Positions 7,941 to 16,984 of a DNA stretch of 64,000 bases are shown in pieces; position 1 is the stretch's first letter; every line of letters begins with the position of its first letter. Where the stretch lies: assembly GCF_006539185.1 (NCBI RefSeq), contig NZ_BJMN01000027.1, positions 93,304 to 157,303 on the forward strand. The letters run 5' to 3'. Both the position numbers and the translations under genes were made by a program. The stretch comes from Streptomyces gardneri. Lineage in GTDB: Bacteria; Actinomycetota; Actinomycetes; Streptomycetales; Streptomycetaceae. Under the pieces are notes generated by a model that ran no database searches, was not told the DNA's origin, and saw only the letters and a program-made list of their open reading frames with translations.

Positions 7941-9236
7941 CTACTCCTCGGGTTCCTGCGGTTCCAGGGGTTCCACGAGCACGGTGACGATCTTGTTCCG
8001 GCGGCCGGCCGGGGACTCCGCCGTGAGCCGCAGCGAGCGCCCGTCCGGGAGCTCCACGACGGCCTTCGCGCCCGCGATCGGGACGCGGCCGAGGGCCTTG
8101 GCGAGCAGTCCGCCGACGGTCTCGACGTCCTCGTCGTCGTACTCGTCGGGGCCCAGGCCGTACAGCTCGCCGAGGTCGCCGATGTCGAGCCGGGCGGTGA
8201 CGCGGTGGCGGTCCTCGCCCAGCTCCTGCACGGGCGGCAGCTCGCGGTCGTACTCGTCGGTGATCTCGCCGACGATCTCTTCCAGGATGTCCTCGATGGT
8301 GACGATGCCGGCCGTGCCGCCGTACTCGTCGATGACGACGGCGACGTGGTTGCGCTCCTGCTGCATCTCGCGCAGCAGGTCGCCGGCGTTCTTGGTGTCG
8401 GGGACGAAGGCGGCGGCCCGCATCGCGGTCGACACGAGGTCCGCCTCGGACTCGCGGTTGATGTGCGTCTTCCGGACGAGGTCCTTCAGGTACACGATGC
8501 CGACGATGTCGTCCTCGTTCTCGCCGGTGACCGGGATCCGGGAGAAGCCGGAGCGCAGCGCGAGCGTGAGGGCCTGACGGATCGTCTTGTACCGCTCGAT
8601 GCAGATGAGGTCGGTGCGCGGCACCATGACCTCCCGGACGAGCGTGTCGCCCAGCTCGAAGACGGAGTGCACCATGCGGCGCTCCTCGTCCTCGATCAGC
8701 GACTCCTGCTCGGCGAGGTCGACCATGGCCCGCAGCTCGGCCTCGGAGGCGAAGGGGCCCTTGCGGAAGCCCTTGCCCGGGGTGAGCGCGTTGCCGATGA
8801 GGATCAGGAGCTGCGGGATCGGCCCCATGATCCGGGCCAGCGGCAGCAGGACGTACGCGGCGGCCGTCGCCGTGTTCAGCGGGTGCTGGCGGCCGATGGT
8901 GCGCGGCGAGACGCCGACGGCGACGTACGAGACGAGGACCATGACGACGATCGCGACGAGCAGCGCCTCCCAGGTCTCCGGGAAGGCTTCGAGGCAGGCG
9001 TACGTGACGAGGACGCCGGCAGCCATCTCGCAGGCGACGCGCACGAGCAGCGCCACGTTGAGATAGCGGGTCGGGTCGGAGGCGATCTGGGCGAGCTTCT
9101 CGGCCCCGCGCCGCCCGGACCGTACGGCCTCGGCGGCGCGGAAGCTGGTGACGCGGGCGAGACCGGCCTCGGCGCATGCGGCGAGCCAGGCGACGACGAC
9201 CAGCGCGACGGCGCCGAGGATCAGCGAGACGTCCAT
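7941..9236 (-). CDS. CorC/HlyC-type hemolysin-family membrane protein (CNNM and CBS domains)
   Basis: A 431-aa protein: N-terminal DUF21/CNNM membrane domain with four hydrophobic helices (about 1-150), a cytoplasmic CBS pair (about 200-330; VPRTDLICIE, DEYGGTAGIVTIEDILEEIVGE split across the region) and a C-terminal CorC_HlyC domain (about 345-425). Such proteins are implicated in Mg2+/Co2+ export or tolerance. It sits 4 bases after ybeY and 4 bases before mmcQ, consistent with one operon. Confidence 0.93.
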   Translation of the reverse strand: MDVSLILGAVALVVVAWLAACAEAGLARVTSFRAAEAVRSGRRGAEKLAQIASDPTRYLNVALLVRVACEMAAGVLVTYACLEAFPETWEALLVAIVVMVLVSYVAVGVSPRTIGRQHPLNTATAAAYVLLPLARIMGPIPQLLILIGNALTPGKGFRKGPFASEAELRAMVDLAEQESLIEDEERRMVHSVFELGDTLVREVMVPRTDLICIERYKTIRQALTLALRSGFSRIPVTGENEDDIVGIVYLKDLVRKTHINRESEADLVSTAMRAAAFVPDTKNAGDLLREMQQERNHVAVVIDEYGGTAGIVTIEDILEEIVGEITDEYDRELPPVQELGEDRHRVTARLDIGDLGELYGLGPDEYDDEDVETVGGLLAKALGRVPIAGAKAVVELPDGRSLRLTAESPAGRRNKIVTVLVEPLEPQEPEE

Positions 9237-9240
9237 CGGG

Positions 9241-9738
9241 TCAGGAGACGGTCGGCGCCGGGGACGGGCCGGTGTGGCCCTTCTCCGCGCGCCAGCCGTC
9301 GACGATCGCCGCCTGGAGGCCGAACATCTCGGCCTTCTCCTCGGGCTCCTCGTGGTCGTACCCGAGGAGGTGGAGCACGCCGTGGACGGTGAGGAGCTGG
9401 AGCTCCTCGTCCATGGAGTGCTCCGTCGGCGCGTCCTTGCCCTGCTGGGTGGCGACCTCGGGGCAGAGCACGATGTCGCCCAGGAGCCCCTGCGGGGGCT
9501 CCTGGTCGTCCTTGGCCGGCGGACGCAGCTCGTCCATCGGGAAGGACATGACGTCCGTCGGCCCGGGCAGGTCCATCCACTGGATGTGGAGCTGCTCCAT
9601 CGCCTCCGCGTCCACGACGATCACCGAGAGCTCGGAGAGGGGGTGGATGCGCATGCGCGCGAGCGCGTAGCGGGCGATGTCGAGGATCGCCTGCTCGTCG
9701 ACCTCGGTACCGGACTCGTTGTTGACGTCGATCGACAT
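9241..9738 (-). CDS. ybeY: Endoribonuclease YbeY
   Basis: A 165-aa metal-dependent single-strand endoribonuclease for 16S rRNA 3'-end maturation and 70S quality control. The zinc site H-x3-H-x5-H is visible in HGVLHLLGYDHEEPEE. Starts MSIDVNNESG. It lies 12 bases after phoH; the short AT-rich gap has no obvious ribosome site. Confidence 0.97.
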   Translation of the reverse strand: MSIDVNNESGTEVDEQAILDIARYALARMRIHPLSELSVIVVDAEAMEQLHIQWMDLPGPTDVMSFPMDELRPPAKDDQEPPQGLLGDIVLCPEVATQQGKDAPTEHSMDEELQLLTVHGVLHLLGYDHEEPEEKAEMFGLQAAIVDGWRAEKGHTGPSPAPTVS

Positions 9739-9750
9739 GGTGCTGTTTTA

Positions 9751-10797
9751 CTACTTCCCGTTGCGGCCGTTGCGGCTGTCGTACAGCTCGTACGCGTCGA
9801 CGATACGGCCGACGAGCTTGTGCCGGACGACATCCTGCGACGTGAGCGTCGAGAAGTGGACGTCCGGGACACCGTCCAGGATGTCGCGGACCTGACGAAG
9901 ACCGCTCTTCGTGCCGTTCGGCAGGTCGACCTGGGTGACGTCACCGGTGATGACGATCTTCGAGTCGAAGCCGAGGCGGGTGAGGAACATCTTCATCTGC
10001 TCGGGGTTCGTGTTCTGTGCCTCGTCGAGGATGATGAACGCGTCGTTGAGCGTCCTGCCTCGCATGTAGGCCAGCGGCGCGACCTCGATCGTCCCGCTCG
10101 CCATGAGCTTGGGGATCGAGTCGGGGTCGAGCATGTCGTGCAGTGCGTCGTAGAGCGGGCGCAGGTAGGGGTCGATCTTCTCGTAGAGCGTGCCGGGCAG
10201 GAAGCCGAGCCGCTCGCCCGCCTCGACGGCAGGCCGGGTCAGGATGATCCGGGTGACCTGCTTGGACTGCAGGGCCTGGACCGCCTTGGCCATGGCGAGG
10301 TAGGTCTTGCCCGTACCGGCGGGTCCGATGCCGAAGACGATCGTGTGCTTGTCGATCGCGTCGACGTACCGCTTCTGGTTGAGCGTCTTGGGACGGATCG
10401 TGCGGCCCCGGCTGGAGAGGATGTTCTGCGTGAGCACCTCGGCGGGGGTCTCGCCGCCGCCGTCCGCCGATCCGTTGTCGCTCGCCCTGAGCATCGCGAT
10501 CGAGCGTTCCACTGCGTCCTCCGTCATCGGCTGACCGGTGCGGAGCACCAGCATCATCTCGTCGAACAGGCGCTGTATCAGGGCGACTTCCGCCGCGTCT
10601 CCGACCGCGCTGACCTGATTGCCCCGGACATGGATGTCGGCCCGCGGGAAGGACTTCTCGATGACGCGGAGCAGCGCGTCACCGGAGCCCAGGAGGCTCA
10701 CCATCGGATGCTTGGCGGGGACGGTGAAGTGGGCGCGGGCCTGGTCGGGCTTCCCGTCGAGGGACGCTCCGTCGTGGGCTGTGGGTGTCTGAGTCAT
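9751..10797 (-). CDS. phoH: PhoH-family ATPase
   Basis: A 348-aa protein with a P-loop NTPase domain: Walker A GPAGTGKT and Walker B-like AFIILDEAQN, preceded by a KH-like N-terminal part. PhoH-like ATPases are regularly coupled to YbeY in RNA metabolism, as here. ATG at 10797 (MTQTPTAHDG) fits the usual length; upstream in-frame ATGs at 10821 and 10869 are possible. First gene of the phoH-ybeY-corC-mmcQ series. Confidence 0.93.
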   Translation of the reverse strand: MTQTPTAHDGASLDGKPDQARAHFTVPAKHPMVSLLGSGDALLRVIEKSFPRADIHVRGNQVSAVGDAAEVALIQRLFDEMMLVLRTGQPMTEDAVERSIAMLRASDNGSADGGGETPAEVLTQNILSSRGRTIRPKTLNQKRYVDAIDKHTIVFGIGPAGTGKTYLAMAKAVQALQSKQVTRIILTRPAVEAGERLGFLPGTLYEKIDPYLRPLYDALHDMLDPDSIPKLMASGTIEVAPLAYMRGRTLNDAFIILDEAQNTNPEQMKMFLTRLGFDSKIVITGDVTQVDLPNGTKSGLRQVRDILDGVPDVHFSTLTSQDVVRHKLVGRIVDAYELYDSRNGRNGK

Positions 10798-10902
10798 GGG
10801 CCGGCACTGTGGCCTGCGCATACCTCCCGTTGCGGGGTTCTCGCTGCTCGACAACCTCTCGGCTTCCAAGCCTACGACTTGGCGGCGACGGTCCGAAGGG
10901 AT

Positions 10903-12021
10903 TTACGAAGCGGCCGCTCGGAAGCCGATCGTGGGCACCGCGCGGCGCAGCGGCCAGGGGCGCGCGGGGGCCGGCAGGAGCCGCTCCAGGAAGGCGTACC
11001 GGCCGCGCAGGGCCTCCGGGTCCTGCTTGGCGTGGCCCTGGACGTGCTGCCACCAGGCGGCGATCTCGCCCCAGGTGGGGGCGGACAGCGAGCCGCCGAA
11101 CTCCTGGACGGAGAGGGCGGCGGTGAGGCCCGCGAAGGCGAGCCGGTCGGCGAGGGGCCAGTCGGCGAGGGTGCCGGTGACGAAGCCGGCGACGAAGACG
11201 TCCCCGGCGCCGGTCGGGTCGAGGGCGGAGACCTGGATGGCGGGGACCTCGGCGGTCTCGCCGGTGGCGCCGTCGACGGCGTAGGCGCCCTCGGCACCGA
11301 GGGTGACCACGGCGTAGCGGACCTTGTCGGCGAGGGCGCGGGCGGCGGCCCGGGGGCAGTCGGTGCGGGTGTACCGCATGGCCTCGGCGGCGTTGGGCAG
11401 GAAGGCCTCGCAGTGCTCCAGGTCGGTGAGGCCCGCCAGGTCCCAGCGGCCGGTGTCGTCCCAGCCGACGTCGGCGAAGACCTTGGCGCCGCCGCGCGCG
11501 GCCTGCGCGACCCACTCCTCGCTCCGGCCGGGAACGAGGGAGGCGACGGCGGCGCGGGCGTGCGGCGGATAGGCGGGCAGGGCGCCGTCGAGCGGCGGGG
11601 CCTCGTGGCCGTGGGAGACCATGGTCCGCTCGCCCTCGTAGGCCATGGAGACGGTCACCGGGGAGTGCCAGCCGGGGACGGTGCGGGAGAGCGTCAGGTC
11701 GATGCCCTCGCCCTGCTCCAGGGCGTCCCAGCAGTACTCGCCGTAGTGGTCGTCGCCGAAGGCGGCGGCGAGGGAGGTGCGCAGGCCGAGGCGGGCGAGG
11801 GCGGTGGCCATGTTGGCGACGCCGCCGGGGCTGGAGCCCATGCCGCGGGCCCAGGACTCGGTGCCCCGGACCGGGGCGCTGTCGAGTCCGGTGAAGATGA
11901 TGTCGAGGAAGACGGTGCCGGTCAGAAAGACGTCGCAGTCGGGGTCGGTGGGCTCGCGCAGGCACACCAACGGGTCGACCCCGGCGTGGTGTTGCGGCTG
12001 GTCTCCCCTTGGTGTGGTCAC
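10903..12021 (-). CDS. PfkB-family carbohydrate kinase
   Basis: A 372-aa ribokinase-fold sugar kinase. Signature 1 appears as SSPGGVANMATALARLG and signature 2 as DPTGAGDVFVAGF with the catalytic Asp. GTG start with GGGGAG upstream. It runs toward phoH but with a 105-bp gap, so cotranscription is uncertain. The sugar substrate cannot be read from sequence. Confidence 0.9.
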   Translation of the reverse strand: MTTPRGDQPQHHAGVDPLVCLREPTDPDCDVFLTGTVFLDIIFTGLDSAPVRGTESWARGMGSSPGGVANMATALARLGLRTSLAAAFGDDHYGEYCWDALEQGEGIDLTLSRTVPGWHSPVTVSMAYEGERTMVSHGHEAPPLDGALPAYPPHARAAVASLVPGRSEEWVAQAARGGAKVFADVGWDDTGRWDLAGLTDLEHCEAFLPNAAEAMRYTRTDCPRAAARALADKVRYAVVTLGAEGAYAVDGATGETAEVPAIQVSALDPTGAGDVFVAGFVTGTLADWPLADRLAFAGLTAALSVQEFGGSLSAPTWGEIAAWWQHVQGHAKQDPEALRGRYAFLERLLPAPARPWPLRRAVPTIGFRAAAS

Positions 12022-12277
12022 GGCGGCTCCCCGAACGTGGTGCGGATCAAATCAGTGTGCCCGATGAGGGACGGGTGACGGGTGGGACGCACGAGGAAGG
12101 ACGACCCCATACCCGTAAACCCGCACGCCAAACCGATAGTGACCCGGATCACACACTTTACTCTCGGGAACCACCTTTTCGGGCAACTCACCTGCTTGAT
12201 ACACATGGTTCCGCGACCCCGTGCCCCGTGCACCACCGGGCGCTCCACCCCTCCCCTTTTCGTTCCCGGGAACGCCC
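12022..12277. promoter_or_regulatory. Divergent intergenic region with a palindrome before the MFS start
   Basis: A 256-bp region between the PfkB gene and the MFS gene. It ends with the perfect 14-bp palindrome CGTTCCCGGGAACG at 12261-12274, three bases before the MFS ATG; a related half-site TCGGGAAC lies near 12157. No gene is seen here. Confidence 0.5.
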
Positions 12278-13609
12278 ATGTCGTCGCGGCCTCGCGGCTC
12301 GGGGGCCCTCGTCGCCCTCGTCGCCCTCTTCACCGCCGGTTACCTCGCCCCGTACCTGCTGCCGACCGTCGTCGGCCGCCTCGCCTCGGGGCTCGGCATC
12401 GGCCCCTCCCAGGCGGGCCTGGTCGGCTCCGTCCTGCTGCTCGGCTCCTCCACCGCCGGCTTCACCCTCGCCGCGCGCGGGGAGCGGATCGGCCCCCGCA
12501 CGGCGGCCCGCGCGGGTCTCCTCGCCATGGCCGTCGGGTACGGCTCCGCCGCCGCGACCCACTCCGTACCGCTGGTGGTCGCGGGCGCGGTCCTCGGCGG
12601 CCTCGGTTCGGGCACGGCGACGGCGGTCGCCGCGGCCGGGATCGCGGGCCAGAGCGACCCGCACCGGGCCTCGTCACTGGGCCTGCTCACGGTCTCGGCG
12701 ACCGCGGGCGCCCTCTACCTCACCCTTCCGCACCTGAGCGCGGGCCACGCGCCCCCGCTGCTCGCCATCGCCTGCGCGGCGGCCCTGGTGTGGCCGCTGA
12801 CGAGCCGGCTGCCGGGCGCCACCCGCTCGGTACGGGAGGCCGCGCCGGCCGCCGGCCCGCTGCCCTACCGCCGGGCCGGGGCCGTGCTCGCCGGCGGCAT
12901 CCTGTGCTGGTCCCTCGCGCAGAACGCGCTCTGGGGCGTGAGCGGCCGGATCGGGCTCACCCAGGCCGGACTCTCCGAGGTCACCGTCGGCGCGGTCTTC
13001 GCGGCGGCGCTCGGCGCGGGGCTCGCGGGGGTCACCGCGGCGGGCGCGCTCGGCTCGCGCCTCGGCCGGGCGGTGCCGATCGGCGTGGGCACCGCCGTCA
13101 TCGCCGCCTGTGTGCTGCTGAGTTCGGCCGCCGGGAGCCTGGCCTCCTTCGCGACCGGCGAGATCCTGTGGAACGCCGTCTACCCGGTCGTCCTCTCCTA
13201 CCTCCTGGGCCTGGCCGCCTCCCTCGACCCGCGCGGCCGCTGGGCCGTCCTCGTCGGCTCGGCGTCCTCCCTGGGCGTGGCCTGCGGCCCGGTCGTCGGC
13301 AGCCTGCTCTCGGAGAGCGCCGGGTACACGGGCATGGGCGTGGTCCTCTGCGCCCTGCTCCTCCTCGTCGCGGTCCCCATGACGGCGGTGGCCCGCCACG
13401 CCTCCGGCCGCCCCCTCGTCCCGGGCTCCGTCCGGCGCCGCGGCGGCGCCCCCGCCGCCGTCCTCGCGGGCACGGCCTCGGCCTCCTCCGCCCTCGTCCC
13501 GCAGATGGGCGCCCCGGAACAGCCGGTGACCGAGTTCCCCGTCCGCGCCGCACGCCGACGCACGGTGAAATCGGCCTTCCGTCTGGCGCGTCCGTCGGAC
13601 CGCGGGTAG
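12278..13609 (+). CDS. MFS transporter (12 TM)
   Basis: A 443-aa protein with 12 predicted hydrophobic helices, beginning MSSRPRGSGALVALVALFTAG. The cytoplasmic tail of about 60 residues is Ala/Arg-rich and ends RLARPSDRG. It has no recognisable ribosome site; instead a perfect palindrome abuts the start. Substrate unknown. A GTG start at 12221 would add 19 proline-rich residues and is less likely. Confidence 0.85.
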   Translation: MSSRPRGSGALVALVALFTAGYLAPYLLPTVVGRLASGLGIGPSQAGLVGSVLLLGSSTAGFTLAARGERIGPRTAARAGLLAMAVGYGSAAATHSVPLVVAGAVLGGLGSGTATAVAAAGIAGQSDPHRASSLGLLTVSATAGALYLTLPHLSAGHAPPLLAIACAAALVWPLTSRLPGATRSVREAAPAAGPLPYRRAGAVLAGGILCWSLAQNALWGVSGRIGLTQAGLSEVTVGAVFAAALGAGLAGVTAAGALGSRLGRAVPIGVGTAVIAACVLLSSAAGSLASFATGEILWNAVYPVVLSYLLGLAASLDPRGRWAVLVGSASSLGVACGPVVGSLLSESAGYTGMGVVLCALLLLVAVPMTAVARHASGRPLVPGSVRRRGGAPAAVLAGTASASSALVPQMGAPEQPVTEFPVRAARRRTVKSAFRLARPSDRG

Positions 13610-13832
13610 CGACGGTTCCGCCCCCTGCCACCTGCGGCGTTCCTCCCGCCGTGGATCTGCTTGTTGGGTGATACGAGGATCGCCCTGCCGACTTCTTCGT
13701 GTGATCCGCTCATACGACAGCCGGACGGCGCGGGCGCAGACTCACTGCCACGACCGCCGCCCGGTAACCCTCCTCTTCCGGAGGGCTGTTCGGCGTGGCC
13801 ACCCACAGGCGAACCGTAGTTGGGGGAAACAC

Positions 13833-14579
13833 GTGAACGTGCAGGATCAGTACGACGAGATCGGCGAGGCCTTCGAGGGCTTCAAGTCCCTGCCGCTGAT
13901 GCGTTACGGGGAGGTGCCGAGCTTCCTGGGCCTGGTCGGGGACGTGACCGGCAAGTCGGTGCTCGACCTGGCGTGCGGCACCGGCTTCTACAGCCGGGAG
14001 TTCAAGCGGCGCGGCGCGACCGAGGTCTTCGGCGTCGACATCTCCGTCGAGATGATCGCCGCCGCGCGGGAGATCGACCAGCGCGCTCCGCTGGGCGTGG
14101 TCTACGAGGTCGGCGACGTGGCCGAGCTGCGGCAGCTCGACCGGCGCTACGACATCGCGCTGGGCGTGCAGTGTCTCAACTACGCCGGGGACATCGCGGA
14201 GACGGAACGGATGTGCGCCAACATCCACCGGAACCTGGTGCCGGGCGGGGAGTTCTTCCTGCTCGTCCAGACGCCCGACTACCGGTACGACGGCCCGCCC
14301 CTGGACAAGTACGGCTTCCGCATCGAGGCGACCGGCGAGGAGATCGAGACGGGCAGCCGAGGGCGGCTCACGGCCCTCCTCGACCCGCAGCCGATCACCA
14401 TCATCACCACGTGCCCGCGCCGTGAGGTCTACGAGCGGTCCCTCAAGGCGGCCGGGTTCGGCGAGCTGGAGTGGGTCCCGCTGTCGGTGTCCGAGGCCGG
14501 CATCCGCGAGTACGGCGAGGAGTTCTGGGCGGACATGCTCTCCAACCCGCCGCTGGAGCTGTTGCGCTGCCGCGCCTGA
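13833..14579 (+). CDS. Class I SAM-dependent methyltransferase
   Basis: A 248-aa Rossmann methyltransferase. Motif I is VLDLACGTGFYSREF (about 45-60), followed by FGVDIS for ribose binding. GTG at 13833 follows TTGGGGGAAAC, a clear ribosome site. The closest feel is to small-molecule methyltransferases of the toxoflavin/secondary-metabolite type, but substrate is unknown. It is a lone gene convergent with the deaminase gene at 14599. A 6-bp hairpin CCCTCC-TCTTCC-GGAGGG lies about 45 bases upstream. Confidence 0.85.
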   Translation: MNVQDQYDEIGEAFEGFKSLPLMRYGEVPSFLGLVGDVTGKSVLDLACGTGFYSREFKRRGATEVFGVDISVEMIAAAREIDQRAPLGVVYEVGDVAELRQLDRRYDIALGVQCLNYAGDIAETERMCANIHRNLVPGGEFFLLVQTPDYRYDGPPLDKYGFRIEATGEEIETGSRGRLTALLDPQPITIITTCPRREVYERSLKAAGFGELEWVPLSVSEAGIREYGEEFWADMLSNPPLELLRCRA

Positions 14580-14598
14580 CGCCCCTCGCCCCTCGCCT

Positions 14599-15618
14599 CT
14601 ACGCCCCGAAGTCGTAGGCCTCCACCTCCGCGAGGTACCGGGCCCTGCGGGGCTCGTCGTCCTCCAGGAAGGAGGCCTCGAAGGAGTTGCGGGCGAGGGC
14701 GCGGAGCTGCTCCGGCTCCAGGGCGAGGGCGGCTTCCACCGCGTCGAAGTTGTCGCCCGCGTAGCCGCCGAAGTAGGCCGGGTCGTCGGAGTTCACCGTC
14801 ACCAGCAGGCCGGCCGCCAGCATCGCGCGGAGCGGGTGGTCGGCGAGCGTGTCGATGACGCGGAGCCGGACGTTCGACAGGGGGCAGAGCGTCAGCGGCA
14901 CCCGCTCGCGGGCCAGCCGGCCGACCAGCTCCGGGTCCTCCATGCAGCGCAGCCCGTGGTCGATCCGCTCCACGCCGAGGACGTCGAGGGCCTCGCGGAC
15001 GTACTCCGCGGGGCCCTCCTCGCCCGCGTGGGCGACGCGGCGCAGCCCGAGCCGGGCGGCCTCCTCGTACACCTCGCGGAACTTCGCGGGCGGGTGGCCG
15101 ACCTCGGCCGAGTCCAGGCCGACGCCGGTGATCCGGTGCAGGTACGGCTTCGCGGCCTCCAGGGTGGCCATGGCCGACTCGGCGGACTCGTCGCGCAGGA
15201 AGCACATGATGAGCCGGGTCGAGATCCCGTACCGCTCCTCGGACCGGTCGAGGGCGGCGCCGAGGCCCTCGATCACGGTGCCGATCGGGACTCCGCGGGC
15301 GGTGTGCGCCTGCGGGTCGAAGAAGATCTCGGCATGCCGGACGCCCTGGGCCGCGGCCTTCTCCAGATAGGCGTCGGCGAGCTCGGTGAAGTCCTCGGCG
15401 GTGCGCAGGACCGCCATCAGGCCGTAGTAGAGGTCCAGGAAGGACTGGAGGTCGCTGAACTCGTACGCCTCGCGCAGGGCGGTGGTGTCCGCGTACGGCA
15501 GGGTGACGCCGTTGCGTGCGGCGAGCGCGAAGGCCAGCTCGGGTTCGAGGGTGCCTTCGATGTGGAGGTGCAGTTCGGCCTTGGGAAGGCCCACGGGGAG
15601 GTGCTGGGGGAGGTGCAT
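14599..15618 (-). CDS. Adenosine/adenine deaminase family protein, adenine-deaminase-like
   Basis: A 339-aa TIM-barrel zinc deaminase: HLHIEG (first metal ligands), HAGEEGP (catalytic Glu region), RIDHG and NSDDPAYFGGY. The DDPAYFGGY and FFDPQAHT stretches match the adenine deaminase (Aah1-like) branch better than classical adenosine deaminase, so adenine to hypoxanthine is the likelier reaction in purine salvage. It follows rnz by 10 bases on the same strand. Confidence 0.92.
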   Translation of the reverse strand: MHLPQHLPVGLPKAELHLHIEGTLEPELAFALAARNGVTLPYADTTALREAYEFSDLQSFLDLYYGLMAVLRTAEDFTELADAYLEKAAAQGVRHAEIFFDPQAHTARGVPIGTVIEGLGAALDRSEERYGISTRLIMCFLRDESAESAMATLEAAKPYLHRITGVGLDSAEVGHPPAKFREVYEEAARLGLRRVAHAGEEGPAEYVREALDVLGVERIDHGLRCMEDPELVGRLARERVPLTLCPLSNVRLRVIDTLADHPLRAMLAAGLLVTVNSDDPAYFGGYAGDNFDAVEAALALEPEQLRALARNSFEASFLEDDEPRRARYLAEVEAYDFGA

Positions 15619-15628
15619 GGGTGGTGCT

Positions 15629-16531
15629 CTATCTCTTCGGTACGGGGACCCTCATGAGGTCCTGGGCAATGCTCAGTTCGCCGTCGAACCCGGCCGCCCG
15701 CGCCTGCCGCTCGAACTCGCCCGGGTCGCTGTAGCGCTGGGAGAAGTGGGTCAGGACGAGGTGCCGCACGCCCGCGTCCCGCGCGACCGCGGCGGCCTGT
15801 CCGGCCGTCAGATGGCCGTGGTCCGTGGCGAGCCTGACGTCCTCGTCGAGGAAGGTCGACTCGATGACGAGCATGTCGGCGCCCTCGGCGAGCGCGTGCA
15901 CCCCGTCGCAGAGACGGGTGTCCATGACGAAGGCGAAGCGCTGCCCGCGCCGCACCTCGCTGACCTCGTCGAGGGAGACGCCGTTCAGGCTGCCTTCCCG
16001 CTGGATCCGGCCCACGTCGGGGCCCTTGATGCCGTGCGCGGCGAGCTTCTCGGGCAGGATCCGGCGCCCGTCGGGCTCGGTGACCCGGTAGCCGTACGAC
16101 TCGACGGGGTGCGAGAGCCTGTGCGCGTCGAGGGTGTACGCCTCGGTGACCGCGAGGGGACCGTCGGCGGCGACCGGCGACTCGGTCAGCCGCACGGTCT
16201 CGCGGTAGGCCGTGGCGTACCGCAGCCGCTCGAAGAAGTGCTGCCCGCTCGCCGGGTAGTGGGCGGTGACCGGGTGCGGGACCTGGTCGAGGTTGATCCG
16301 CTGGATCACCCCGGCCAGGCCGAGCGAGTGGTCGCCGTGGAAGTGCGTGACGCAGATCCGGTCGAGGTCGTGCGCCGCGACCCCGGCCCGCAGCATCTGG
16401 CGCTGGGTGCCCTCGCCCGGATCGAAGAGGATGCCCTGGCCGTCCCAGCGCAGCAGGTAGCCGTTGTGGTTGCGGTGCCGGGTCGGGACCTGGCTCGCGG
16501 TCCCGAGGACGACCAGTTCGCGTACGGACAC
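15629..16531 (-). CDS. rnz: Ribonuclease Z (tRNA 3'-endonuclease)
   Basis: A 300-aa metallo-beta-lactamase-fold RNase that trims tRNA 3' ends. Metal-binding THFHGDHSLG, the HYPASGQ exosite-side region, ESTFLDED and LTHFSQRY are visible. Neither tRNA-Ala gene in this window encodes CCA, consistent with a need for RNase Z maturation. It lies 3 bases after the HIT gene and 10 before the deaminase. Confidence 0.95.
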   Translation of the reverse strand: MSVRELVVLGTASQVPTRHRNHNGYLLRWDGQGILFDPGEGTQRQMLRAGVAAHDLDRICVTHFHGDHSLGLAGVIQRINLDQVPHPVTAHYPASGQHFFERLRYATAYRETVRLTESPVAADGPLAVTEAYTLDAHRLSHPVESYGYRVTEPDGRRILPEKLAAHGIKGPDVGRIQREGSLNGVSLDEVSEVRRGQRFAFVMDTRLCDGVHALAEGADMLVIESTFLDEDVRLATDHGHLTAGQAAAVARDAGVRHLVLTHFSQRYSDPGEFERQARAAGFDGELSIAQDLMRVPVPKR

Positions 16532-16534
16532 GGC

Positions 16535-16894
16535 TTAGCCGGGAGGCCAGTTGAGACCGCGGCCGCCCAGCACGTGCGCGTGGGCGTGGAAGACGGTCTG
16601 GCCCGCGCCGGCACCGGTGTTGAAGACGATCCGGAAGCCGTGGCCGTCGATCTTCTCCTGCGCGGCGACCTCTCCGGCCTCACGCAGTATGTCGGCGGCG
16701 ACGGTCGGCGCCGCGGCGGCCAGCGAGGCGGCGTCCGGGTAGTGGAGGCGCGGGATGACCAGGACGTGCGTCGGCGCCTGCGGGTTGATGTCGCGGAACG
16801 CGACGGTCGTCTCCGTCTCGCGCACGATCGTCGCCGGCACCTCCCCTTCCGCGATCTTGCAGAACAGGCAGTCGCTCTGCGGCTCTCCGGCCAT
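16535..16894 (-). CDS. HIT-family nucleotide hydrolase/transferase
   Basis: A 119-aa HIT protein: CLFCKIAEGEVPA at the N-terminus and the histidine triad HAHAHVLGG at the C-terminus. ATG at 16894 (MAGEPQSDCLF) is chosen for GAGGAGG eight bases upstream. Likely an HINT-type purine nucleoside phosphoramidase. It is the head of a tight HIT-rnz-deaminase series. Confidence 0.95.
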   Translation of the reverse strand: MAGEPQSDCLFCKIAEGEVPATIVRETETTVAFRDINPQAPTHVLVIPRLHYPDAASLAAAAPTVAADILREAGEVAAQEKIDGHGFRIVFNTGAGAGQTVFHAHAHVLGGRGLNWPPG

Positions 16895-16984
16895 GGCCCG
16901 GGCCTCCTCGCTGTTGTGGATGGGTCCACCAGGCATGCTATCGGCCGCCGCCGACATGATCTCGACGTCCGGCCGCTCGCCCGA

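Noticed and set aside
7785..9392. Long plus-strand open frame of over 500 codons opposite corC and ybeY
   Set aside because: It is antisense to well-recognised genes and is rich in Asp/Glu/Arg/Val repeats as expected from the reverse frame of GC-rich coding DNA.
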